38,537 nt of DNA from Sulfuricella sp. T08 (lineage in GTDB: Bacteria; Pseudomonadota; Gammaproteobacteria; Burkholderiales; Sulfuricellaceae): contig NZ_DF967526.1 of NCBI RefSeq assembly GCF_000971475.1, positions 1 through 38,537 on the forward strand, read 5' to 3'. A program made the position numbers and the translations under genes. Under the pieces are notes generated by a model. The model saw only the letters and a program-made list of their open reading frames with translations. It did no database searches and had not been told where the DNA came from. Shown piece by piece: positions 29,082-35,855 of the stretch. How positions within the stretch are numbered: the stretch's first letter is position 1; each line of letters starts with the position of its first letter.

Positions 29082-29723
29082 ATGCTGTTCGAAAAATATC
29101 ATTATGTAGTGATTGCCGGGCCGATCGGGGTTGGCAAGACCAGCTTGGCACGGCTCCTTTCAGAGCGTTTCCAATCTGAGTTAATGCTCGAGAATGCGGA
29201 CGCCAATCCTTTTCTGCCTCGCTTCTATAAGGATGCGGAGCGCTATGCTCTGCCTACCCAACTGTCTTTCCTGCTGCAGCGCGCATCCCAGGTTCAGGAG
29301 CTGAAGCGGATGGAGTCGTTTGGCCGTGCTGCCGTGGCCGACTTCATGCTGGATAAGGACTTGTTGTTTGCAAAACTCAATCTGAGCGAAGAAGAATATC
29401 ATCTGTACCGGCAGATTTACGACAACTTGCAGCCGCAGACACCAAGGCCCGATCTGGTGATCTACCTGCAGGTGCCGCCGGAAGTGCTGGCCGAGCGTGT
29501 TCGACGCCGTGGGGTGGAGTACGAAAGCACGGTCACGATTGAGTATCTGACGCGGGTAGCGGATAGCTACAGTGAGCATTTCTATCATTACGAAGCTTCG
29601 CCGCTGCTGATCGTCAACAGCGAGAACCTCAATTACGTCGACCAATCGCAGGATTTAGAGCTATTGATCGAGCGTGTCGGCCAAATGCGCGGCGGCCGCG
29701 AGTTCTTCAACAGAGCGGGGTAG
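29082..29723 (+). CDS. Deoxynucleoside kinase (deoxyguanosine/deoxyadenosine kinase type)
   Basis: A 213-residue kinase of the dNK family that phosphorylates deoxynucleosides for salvage. P-loop GPIGVGKT at 13-20, the ENADANPFLPRFYKD substrate region, and VIYLQVPPEVLAERVRRRG with the LID arginines are visible. It starts six bases after folK and ends three bases before panB, so it is part of the same transcript. Such an insertion between folK and panB is recurrent in this bacterial group; a functional link to folate or pantothenate is not known. Confidence 0.9.
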   Translation: MLFEKYHYVVIAGPIGVGKTSLARLLSERFQSELMLENADANPFLPRFYKDAERYALPTQLSFLLQRASQVQELKRMESFGRAAVADFMLDKDLLFAKLNLSEEEYHLYRQIYDNLQPQTPRPDLVIYLQVPPEVLAERVRRRGVEYESTVTIEYLTRVADSYSEHFYHYEASPLLIVNSENLNYVDQSQDLELLIERVGQMRGGREFFNRAG

Positions 29724-29726
29724 CCG

Positions 29727-30518
29727 ATGAGAGTTACCTTGAGCAATTTGCAGAAGATGGCCGGCAGCGGCGAGAAAATCACTGTGCTTACCTGCTACGA
29801 TGCGAGCTTCGCCACCCTGCTGGAAAATGCGGGCGTGGAAGTGCTGCTGGTCGGCGATTCGCTCGGCATGGTGGTGCAGGGTGAGGAAACCACCCTGCCG
29901 GTGAGCATGGACGACATGGTTTACCATACCCACTGCGTCGCGCACGGCGCGAAGAAAGATTTTATCGTCGCCGATATGCCCTTCGGCAGCTACCAGCAAG
30001 GCCCGGCCCAAGCCATGCGCAATGCCGCGAAACTGATGGCGGCGGGCGCACAGATGGTCAAGCTGGAAGGCGGCGCGGTGATGGCGAAGACGGTGGCTTT
30101 TCTGGTTGAGCGCGGTATTCCGGTTTGCGGCCATGTCGGCCTCACGCCCCAGTCCGTGCACCAGCTCGGCGGCTACAAGGTGCAGGGTAAAGGCGACGCG
30201 GCTGCGCAGAAGCTGATCGAGGACGCGCTGGCATTGCAACAAGCAGGCGCCGGCCTGCTGGTGCTGGAAGCGATTCCGGCGGCGCTGGCACGGCAGGTGA
30301 CGCAGCAACTCGCCATTCCCACCATCGGCATCGGCGCCGGGCCGGATTGCTCCGGCCAGGTGCTGGTGCTGTACGATCTGCTCGGCATTTATCCCGGCAA
30401 GCCACCGAAATTCGTCCGGAATTTTTTGACCGGTGCTCCGAGTATCCCGGTCGCCGTCGCGGACTATGTCAAGGCGGTGAAGGATGGCTCGTTCCCTGCG
30501 CTGGAACATTGTTTTTGA
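29727..30518 (+). CDS. panB: Ketopantoate hydroxymethyltransferase
   Basis: PanB converts alpha-ketoisovalerate and methylenetetrahydrofolate to ketopantoate, the first committed step of pantothenate synthesis. The 263-residue protein has the expected motifs: [26 protein letters not shown] with the Mg-binding aspartate, [23 protein letters not shown] and [21 protein letters not shown]. The methyl donor depends on folate, which fits the nearby folK. A large inverted repeat lies between it and panC. Confidence 0.97.
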   Translation: MRVTLSNLQKMAGSGEKITVLTCYDASFATLLENAGVEVLLVGDSLGMVVQGEETTLPVSMDDMVYHTHCVAHGAKKDFIVADMPFGSYQQGPAQAMRNAAKLMAAGAQMVKLEGGAVMAKTVAFLVERGIPVCGHVGLTPQSVHQLGGYKVQGKGDAAAQKLIEDALALQQAGAGLLVLEAIPAALARQVTQQLAIPTIGIGAGPDCSGQVLVLYDLLGIYPGKPPKFVRNFLTGAPSIPVAVADYVKAVKDGSFPALEHCF

Positions 30519-30528
30519 TTTTTCACTG

Positions 30529-30665
30529 CAGAGGACGCGGAGGACGCAGAGGAAAACCTCAAAGCCAACCACTCGAATAGCCGCTACAGCTTGTTTGAGC
30601 TGGACTCAAGAAGCAGCCCCCATCTTGAAGGTTTTGATTTCCTCTGCGTCCTCCGCGTCCTCTGC
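30529..30665. repeat. Large perfect inverted repeat between panB and panC
   Basis: Two exactly complementary 28-base arms (30529-30556 and 30638-30665), rich in repeated GAGGACGC units, flank 81 bases with no gene. This resembles a miniature palindromic element found dispersed in proteobacterial genomes. Its insertion separates panB from panC and removes a clear ribosome-binding site in front of panC. Confidence 0.85.
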
Positions 30666-30690
30666 GGTTAACGCTTTTTTGTGATCATTC

Positions 30691-31536
30691 ATGCAGATTA
30701 TCTCAACCACCCAGGCATTGCGCGACCGGCTGAAAACCGAGCCGTCCGTCGCTTTCGTTCCTACCATGGGCAACCTGCACCAAGGCCATCTGGCTCTGAT
30801 CCGGCAGGCGCGCGAGCAGGGTCGCTGTGTGGTGGTGAGCATCTTCGTCAATCCTTTGCAGTTCGGCCCGAACGAGGATTTCGCCAATTATCCGCGCACC
30901 TTCGAGCAGGACTGCGCCAAGCTGGCCGGCTTGGCCGATGTGGTATTCGCACCGATGGTCGCGGATCTATATCCCGAGCCGCAGCAGGTGTTCATCGATC
31001 TGCCGCCTGTTGCCGCCGAACTGTGCGGCACATTTCGACCCGGCCATTTTCGCGGCGTGGCGACGGTGGTGCTGAAGCTGTTCAATATCGTCCAGCCGCA
31101 GGCAGCGGTGTTCGGCAAGAAGGATTACCAGCAGTTGCACGTGATTCGCGCCATGGTGCGGCAGCTCAATCTGCCGGTGGAGATCGTGGCGGGGGAAACC
31201 CTGCGTGCCGGGGACAACCTCGCCCTCAGCTCGCGCAACGCCTATCTCACTGCGGAAGATCGCACCGAGGCGGTGCGGCTGTACTGGAACCTTGCATTAA
31301 TCCGGGAGTCTATTATTGCGGGTAACAGCGATTTTTCGGCTCTGGAATGCGCAGCCATTGCCGACCTGGAAGCTCACGGCTGGCGTGTCGACTATGTTTC
31401 GGTGCGGGCCGCCGAATCCCTGGCGCCGGCGAAAATCGGCGAAATGAATCTGGTGGTGCTGGCGGCGGCATGGCTGGGCAAGACCCGATTGATCGATAAC
31501 CTGGAAATTTGTCTCAATGCGGACAAAGGCTTATAA
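30691..31536 (+). CDS. panC: Pantoate-beta-alanine ligase
   Basis: PanC joins pantoate and beta-alanine using ATP to give pantothenate. The 281-residue sequence has PTMGNLHQGHLALI with the HxGH nucleotide motif, FVNPLQFGPNEDF, the KKDYQQLHVI loop and LSSRNAYLT. No ribosome-binding site is evident before the ATG, which lies 25 bases after the inverted repeat. It is followed by panD about 40 bases on. Confidence 0.96.
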   Translation: MQIISTTQALRDRLKTEPSVAFVPTMGNLHQGHLALIRQAREQGRCVVVSIFVNPLQFGPNEDFANYPRTFEQDCAKLAGLADVVFAPMVADLYPEPQQVFIDLPPVAAELCGTFRPGHFRGVATVVLKLFNIVQPQAAVFGKKDYQQLHVIRAMVRQLNLPVEIVAGETLRAGDNLALSSRNAYLTAEDRTEAVRLYWNLALIRESIIAGNSDFSALECAAIADLEAHGWRVDYVSVRAAESLAPAKIGEMNLVVLAAAWLGKTRLIDNLEICLNADKGL

Positions 31537-31575
31537 TACGCGTCCTTTTGTTCCCCACTCGTTGAGTGAGCCACA

Positions 31576-31956
31576 ATGCAAAGATTGATGCTCAAATCCA
31601 AGCTGCACCGTGTCACCGTCACGCATTCCGAACTGCATTACGAAGGTTCGTGCGCGATTGACGAAAATTTGCTGGAAGCCGCGGACATCCGCGAATACCA
31701 GCAGATCGACATCTACAACGTGAGCAATGGCGAGCGTTTCACCACTTATGCCATCAAGGCGCAACGCGGCTCGGGCATTATTTCCGTGAACGGCGCAGCG
31801 GCGCACAAGGCGAATCCCGGCGATCTCATCATTATCGCCACCTATGCCATGTACAACGAGCTGGAACTGCAGAAATTCCAGCCCGAGCTGGTGTATGTGG
31901 ATGCCGACAACCGCATCGTCGACAAGCGGCGGCAGATTCCGGTGCAGGCGGCATAA
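31576..31956 (+). CDS. panD: Aspartate 1-decarboxylase proenzyme
   Basis: PanD makes beta-alanine for PanC. The 126-residue proenzyme contains Lys9, His11 and the self-cleavage site Gly24-Ser25 in HYEGSCAID, which yields the pyruvoyl cofactor. [20 protein letters not shown] is also typical. It completes the panBCD set, and a clear terminator follows. Confidence 0.97.
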   Translation: MQRLMLKSKLHRVTVTHSELHYEGSCAIDENLLEAADIREYQQIDIYNVSNGERFTTYAIKAQRGSGIISVNGAAAHKANPGDLIIIATYAMYNELELQKFQPELVYVDADNRIVDKRRQIPVQAA

Positions 31957-31980
31957 CCGGTGCCAGACAGAAATACGAAA

Positions 31981-32005
31981 GGGCAGCTGAGGCTGCCCTT
32001 TGTTT
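31981..32005 (+). terminator. panD terminator
   Basis: GGGCAGC and its complement GCTGCCC flank a four-base loop, followed by TTTGTTTG. It lies 24 bases after the panD stop and ends the pan gene run. Confidence 0.85.
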
Positions 32006-32048
32006 GTGTGGAAGTGGCCGTGATCACCGGCCACAAAATCCTGCAAAG

Positions 32049-32069
32049 TATGGTATTATGAACCATAAT
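32049..32069. promoter_or_regulatory. Operator-like nested palindromes at the tumE start
   Basis: Two overlapping inverted repeats, TATGGT-N7-ACCATA (32049-32067) and ATTATG-AAC-CATAAT (32055-32069), run directly into the toxin start codon. No ribosome-binding site is present. This is where autoregulation by the TumA-like antitoxin would act; binding is inference. Confidence 0.5.
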
Positions 32070-32361
32070 GAAAGCGGTTCAACTTTTTCGCCGGATATTA
32101 AAGCAGGGCGACATTCATATTGAGATGGTTGTTTGGGCATTACCCAAAGTTACTTCGGATAGGCCGCATGGCCTCAAATACCGCCTCTACTGCGGCCACT
32201 TGGGTAAGTGTGTTGTTCGCTACGACAATGAGACCGGCAAGGGTGACCACCGGCACTATGGCGAGAAGGAAGATGCTTATCTTTTCGTGAGTCTGCCTGA
32301 ACTGATCGAGGATTTTAAGAACGACTGCGCCCGCCTAGCGGGCTGGAGGTGGGAAGAATGA
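32068..32361 (+). CDS. tumE: TumE-family toxin (DUF6516)
   Basis: A 97-residue small protein matching TumE/DUF6516 toxins. The diagnostic core is VVRYDNETGKGDHRHYGEKEDAYLF followed by SLPELIEDFKNDCARL. The family is paired with HVO_A0114-type DNA-binding antitoxins, and exactly such a gene overlaps its stop codon (ATGA). The toxin's biochemical target cannot be read from sequence. The ATG lacks a ribosome-binding site and lies within a palindrome, suggesting leaderless or repressed translation. Confidence 0.82.
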   Translation: MKAVQLFRRILKQGDIHIEMVVWALPKVTSDRPHGLKYRLYCGHLGKCVVRYDNETGKGDHRHYGEKEDAYLFVSLPELIEDFKNDCARLAGWRWEE

Positions 32362-32711
32362 ATAAGGTAGAAATTGTCATTACTACGCCGGAGCAAGCTG
32401 TTCGAGACTTGGCTGCCATCTGGCAGAAGGCCGAACGGGGCGAGAGCATTACTCCGTCCATCGGTTTCGGTTCCCCTTCTGAGTTGTTTGCTGCCATTAC
32501 CGACAAGCGGCTGGAACTATTGCGCTACGTCGCGCAGCACGAAGGTCTCAACATGCACCGGCTAGCCAAGGAGATTGGACGGGACTACAAGAACGTCCAT
32601 ACCGATGTTAAAGCGCTGGAAGGGCTGGGACTGCTTGAACGCGACAGCGGAAAGCTTATTGCACCGTTCGATGAAATAGATATCAAGGTCGATCTCAAAA
32701 AAGCCGCCTGA
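32358..32711 (+). CDS. tumA: TumA-like antitoxin, HVO_A0114-family DNA-binding protein
   Basis: A 117-residue protein with a winged helix-turn-helix in the C-terminal half (KRLELLRYVAQHEGLNMHRLAKEIGRDYKNVHTDVKALEGLGLLER). This suits an autoregulating antitoxin that neutralises the upstream toxin. The start at 32358 overlaps the toxin stop by four bases; the longer frame from 32349 is less likely. The toxin-first order resembles higBA-type modules. Confidence 0.82.
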   Translation: MNKVEIVITTPEQAVRDLAAIWQKAERGESITPSIGFGSPSELFAAITDKRLELLRYVAQHEGLNMHRLAKEIGRDYKNVHTDVKALEGLGLLERDSGKLIAPFDEIDIKVDLKKAA

Positions 32712-33148
32712 GGGCGCGGGCTTCTGGGCTTCTTTTGGTACTGCTTGGATATGTTAAGTGGGGGAGCCGGAACGAAATAGCAGCCTGACATCGGCCATGG
32801 GCTTAGATATGAAAATATTATCTTGGCAAGATGCCCCCAAATATGCCCCCAGCTTCGTTACCCTATCTCCACTCATTTCACTAGACAGATTTACCTCTAC
32901 CCAACCTCAATGAGGCGTTGGGTCACCTCTCACTCCCACAGCATTACTTGAACTTCCTGCCGCTGCCACAGGGGCAGAGTTTATTGCGGCCTCCTTTGGT
33001 TTATGCCCCACCACCCCGAGGCTCATAGGCTTGTTATTTGCCACCCTGAAGCGATTGTTGCCACAGTTTGAGGGGTAAGGGTTATCTAACACACGCCGCG
33101 CCGTTGGCGTCATACGAGCGATTGTTGCCACAGTTTGAGGGGTAAGGG
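32712..33148. other. Gene-poor region with relics and direct repeats
   Basis: This 437-base stretch has no intact gene. It holds a pair of ATGCCCCC direct repeats (32830-32848), a SEC-C motif relic and most of two 37-base direct repeats. The pattern suggests decayed mobile or horizontally acquired DNA. Confidence 0.5.
32929..32990 (-). pseudogene. Relic of a SEC-C motif protein C-terminus
   Basis: Minus-strand translation gives GGRNKLCPCGSGRKFK, then a TAA stop, then CCGSER. This is the SEC-C zinc-binding motif (CxCGSGxKxKxCC) broken by an in-frame stop just before the last cysteine pair. Another stop lies a few codons upstream, so no protein of useful length remains. The parent could have been SecA-like or one of many small SEC-C proteins. 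Confidence 0.55.
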
Positions 33149-33153
33149 TTATC
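33050..33153. repeat. Two 37-base direct repeats with 30-base spacer
   Basis: Identical 37-base sequences lie at 33050-33086 and 33117-33153 (period 67). The second overlaps the stop codon of the small membrane protein gene. The spacer contains an ACGCC/GGCGT hairpin. A degenerate third similarity (GTTAT-TT-GCCACC) lies just upstream near 33032. Only two units and no cas genes, so not treated as CRISPR. Confidence 0.8.
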
Positions 33154-33370
33154 CGCCACCATTGAGCCTAGACACTGCGTAATACGCCGCAGCACATAGG
33201 CTGCCAAAACTAACAATGCTAAAAATTGTTTGGCGCTTAATTTGAGATTTCCCGCCAAATGAATGGGCCAATATCATGGCGACAAAAGCTCCGGCAACCA
33301 TGATGACAGCGAAGCTTATTACGGCTGATGTTAGATGCTCTACAGTTTTAGTAACTACGGGTGGAAGCAT
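33149..33370 (-). CDS. Small hydrophobic protein, unrecognised
   Basis: A 73-residue protein with two probable transmembrane segments (about 11-36, SAVISFAVIMVAGAFVAMILAHSF, and about 45-65, FSIVSFGSLCAAAYYAVS), separated by a basic loop (GGKSQIKRQ). The topology resembles TrbC/VirB2-like pilins or holin-like proteins, but length and motifs are not decisive. The start at 33370 (MLPPVVTK) has AGGG six bases upstream; a longer start at 33385 has none. Its stop codon lies in the 37-base repeat. Confidence 0.55.
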   Translation of the reverse strand: MLPPVVTKTVEHLTSAVISFAVIMVAGAFVAMILAHSFGGKSQIKRQTIFSIVSFGSLCAAAYYAVSRLNGGG

Positions 33371-33414
33371 ATTATTCCCTGACATTCAAAATAGTCGGCC
33401 CGCTTGGCTTTTCA

Positions 33415-33540
33415 AGCAGGTCCGGTAGCCGGGTTAGATGCTTTTTGCTCACCCAAACGTTCTTTTGACCGCGCAACGGCCTCGGCAGAGAAAGCTGACG
33501 GGTGGCTAACGCTATGTTTGATTTCAGAGTGACCCACTTA
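33415..33540 (-). pseudogene. Possible tyrosine recombinase C-terminal relic
   Basis: The minus strand reads VGHSEIKHSVSHPSAFSAEAVARSKERLGE and onward about 12 residues to a stop. This resembles the GHxxI...YxHPS end of phage-type integrases, with the nucleophile tyrosine absent and a stop codon directly upstream. It overlaps the last codons of the unrecognised gene at 33524-34711. The match is short and unverified. Confidence 0.35.
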
Positions 33541-34711
33541 CGGGTGCCACTTGGGACGAATCGTCAAGTTGGCTATCGTGTAATACGTCCTTGAAAAAGT
33601 TGGTAATACTTTCATTAAAGGCGAAGTAAGGGTTGCGTGCCATTTCAGGGTTTAGCTGTAAAAGTACTGCCGATAGAGAAGCTAAGTCACTAATTGCTTT
33701 GCTTACGCGGGTCTTGTCTGGTGTTCCGTGGACTGCTGCGTTGGTCTCATCAATCACTAGCCCCAACTCCTTTCTCAATTGCTTCCAGCGTTCAGCCTTA
33801 CCGGTTTCTTGGTCAGGGATTGCTTGATCGATATAAGCTAGGAGTCGGTTTTTGAATTCGTTCCTTGTTACGTCCATACCCTTATACATTTCTTTTTGGG
33901 GTGGAAACAGAACGTCAGAAAGTTGCTCTATGTAGCGCCTTGCCGATACGCCTACCTGCGCAAAGTCCTCCTCGTGAGTCGCCATTTCTAATGCCCGAGC
34001 AACTGCGCCTAGCGTACTAAATAAGCGGGGGCTCAAGTCTTCGAGGATTAAAACAAGCTCATCAGCTCCATCATCCCCATCAGGTAAAATTTTGGAAATC
34101 ATCTTGCGAAAGACTTCGACACGAGAAAAATGATCAGGGGTATCGTAGTCATCAAAAATCGTTCCATGCGCTCCTTTGTCTTCCCATTCGACATCAGTAA
34201 GCCCTAGAGCCTTGAGTTCGTCTGGTTCACTTTCATCTTTTCCGTCCTCTTCACCCATCGAATAGAAAATGCGGCAAGACTTTCCCTTAATTCGATATTT
34301 TCCGATAAGCGAGTTTCGGTATAGAACCAAATGGGCTGCGTTAGTTAGATCGACGCCGTGCATTCCTAAATAGCCACCATCCGTTAATAGGGCCGCATGA
34401 AGTTGCCGTGCAGTGGTTTCGTCGATATTTTGGATAACCCATGCAAAGACCGTTGACTTGAGATAAGTCTCTCTTAGCTTTGTACTCAACAGTAGTTGCC
34501 AAGGGTGTGAAAAATAAGTGTGTTCGGCGATTCCTTCGTAATCGGTCTTGGACTTGGCATGTGAATAGATGAGAACATCACCAATCTTGACCTTCACGTG
34601 ACGCCCACTGTTTTGAATAATGGCGGTTGAGAGAATTTTGTCGCGAATCGCCCAGCCATAAGCCACCCCATATTGCGGGTGGTCTGCGTTAAATAAAACG
34701 GCTATCCGCAT
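33524..34711 (-). CDS. Unrecognised protein, possible HEPN/DUF4145-like C-terminal region
   Basis: A 395-residue, probably cytoplasmic protein I do not recognise. The first half is mixed alpha/beta (VKIGDVLIYSHAKSKTDYEGIAEHTYFSHPW; an acidic loop near 175). The second half is helical, with RRYIEQLSDVLFPPQ and ELGLVIDETNAAVHGTPDKTRVSKAI. The NAAVHG segment recalls the N/R-x4-H motifs of HEPN or DUF4145-type domains found in defence and toxin proteins; this is weak. The ATG has a strong GGGGGAG ribosome-binding site. The last residues (VAPVSGSL) run into an integrase-like relic and may be a hybrid end. It lies 49 bases after the gene at 34761-35648, implying one transcript. Confidence 0.75.
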   Translation of the reverse strand: MRIAVLFNADHPQYGVAYGWAIRDKILSTAIIQNSGRHVKVKIGDVLIYSHAKSKTDYEGIAEHTYFSHPWQLLLSTKLRETYLKSTVFAWVIQNIDETTARQLHAALLTDGGYLGMHGVDLTNAAHLVLYRNSLIGKYRIKGKSCRIFYSMGEEDGKDESEPDELKALGLTDVEWEDKGAHGTIFDDYDTPDHFSRVEVFRKMISKILPDGDDGADELVLILEDLSPRLFSTLGAVARALEMATHEEDFAQVGVSARRYIEQLSDVLFPPQKEMYKGMDVTRNEFKNRLLAYIDQAIPDQETGKAERWKQLRKELGLVIDETNAAVHGTPDKTRVSKAISDLASLSAVLLQLNPEMARNPYFAFNESITNFFKDVLHDSQLDDSSQVAPVSGSL

Positions 34712-34760
34712 CTTTTCTGCTCCCCCTTCGGGCGCTCTAATGAGAAGTTAGAAACAGCGA

Positions 34761-35648
34761 TCACAGCATGGTGTCCTGCACTAAACGCAGACCCCGAATT
34801 ACTTCCACGACCTGCACTACTTCGTAATCAGTATGGACGATCTCGTTATCGTAGCCGTAAGAGGCTTCCTCGCGAAGAACCACGCGCAATGAGTCTCCGG
34901 GAAACACCGGATCATGATTGTTCTGGAAACGGTTGAGCCATTCGCCATCAATGACTTTTGCCTCAATCAGGTGGCCTCCGTATTTGAATACCCATTTGGA
35001 GCTGCCAAGATAATCGGGCTTTTTGACTTTCAAAATGCGTTCGCCCTTAGATGCGATAGTTTCGCGGGTAATCAACTCTCGCACTACGTCGTCAGGCACG
35101 GTAAGCTCTGGGTTGAATTCAGAGGATCCAAGGGGTGACTTGAAGGTCGCGACATCATTATTTTCAAGGTACTCCAGAGCGCCTTTGACCGAGTTTATAT
35201 CGGAGAGTAGGGTGGCAGTCTCAAGTGAAGCATACGCAGGAAGCACCTTAATATCAGATTGTTCTGCGAGAGCATGAATATCAGCTTCAAGCTGTTTTAT
35301 TTCCCCGCGATCCTTGATGCTGTTGCGCTCACTGCACCAATCAAGAATCTTATGTTTTGCCTTGAATAGAAAATGCCCGATGACCTTCTTCACGTCTCCA
35401 GCCTTGACGGCTTCGTCGGGTATTTCCTCGATAATCGTCTTTAACTTGGCTTTGAGAGAAGCTGCTTCGACATCCTGTAATACAAGGGCCGTTCTGACGT
35501 TCGCACCAATAATCAACGCGAGATGAGAATCCAAGAGCTGCGTGGACTCAATTAGCCCTGCCATTGCGCGAAACACTCTGGTGGGGTCACCAGCTCCACG
35601 CTCAAACTCAATTCTGATTTCGATAAGATCGGAAGATTCGTCGGCCAT
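34761..35648 (-). CDS. Unrecognised protein in a two-gene accessory cassette
   Basis: A 295-residue, soluble, acidic protein without a family I can name. The N-terminal part (about 8-140) is largely helical (SLKAKLKTIIEEIPDEAVKAGDVKKVIGHFLFKAKHKILDWC). The C-terminal part (about 200-290) looks beta-rich with LKVKKPDYLGSSKWVFKYGG, VIDGEWLNRFQ and FPGDSLRVVLRE. No signal peptide or membrane segment is visible, and the ATG lacks a clear ribosome-binding site. It is upstream of, and probably co-transcribed with, the gene at 33524-34711. Position next to a type I restriction gene suggests a defence or accessory role, unproven. Confidence 0.72.
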   Translation of the reverse strand: MADESSDLIEIRIEFERGAGDPTRVFRAMAGLIESTQLLDSHLALIIGANVRTALVLQDVEAASLKAKLKTIIEEIPDEAVKAGDVKKVIGHFLFKAKHKILDWCSERNSIKDRGEIKQLEADIHALAEQSDIKVLPAYASLETATLLSDINSVKGALEYLENNDVATFKSPLGSSEFNPELTVPDDVVRELITRETIASKGERILKVKKPDYLGSSKWVFKYGGHLIEAKVIDGEWLNRFQNNHDPVFPGDSLRVVLREEASYGYDNEIVHTDYEVVQVVEVIRGLRLVQDTML

Positions 35649-35676
35649 ATGAGAATTAAGTTTCTACAGTTATTGG

Positions 35677-35700
35677 CCGGACACCCCGTCCGGGCTTTTT
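35677..35700 (+). terminator. Terminator-like hairpin upstream of the two-gene cassette
   Basis: CCGGAC and GTCCGG flank a five-base loop, followed by GC and five Ts on the plus strand. No plus-strand gene precedes it, and on the minus strand it has no U-tract. It may be a dispersed palindrome or part of the cassette's promoter region. Confidence 0.4.
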
Positions 35701-35855
35701 GATATGTACTGATACGCATAATGCCATTGTATTTTGCTGATATGCAATGGTTTTATTTGCCAGCTATCTGTATATCTTCACCCAAAGTGCTGACAGGTGA
35801 ATGTCTGTTACGAAGCTGTCAGTGCTTCGCTTCTCCTACAACGTGCTGACACCCA

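Noticed and set aside
30681-31325. A 214-codon frame starting ten bases before panC
   Set aside because: Overlaps panC almost entirely in another frame; PanC motifs are intact in the other frame.
32907-33131. A 74-codon minus-strand gene
   Set aside because: The frame runs through the 37-base repeat and the SEC-C relic in the wrong frame; no ribosome-binding site.
33050-33153. CRISPR array
   Set aside because: Only two repeat units and no cas gene; the second repeat overlaps the end of a small gene.
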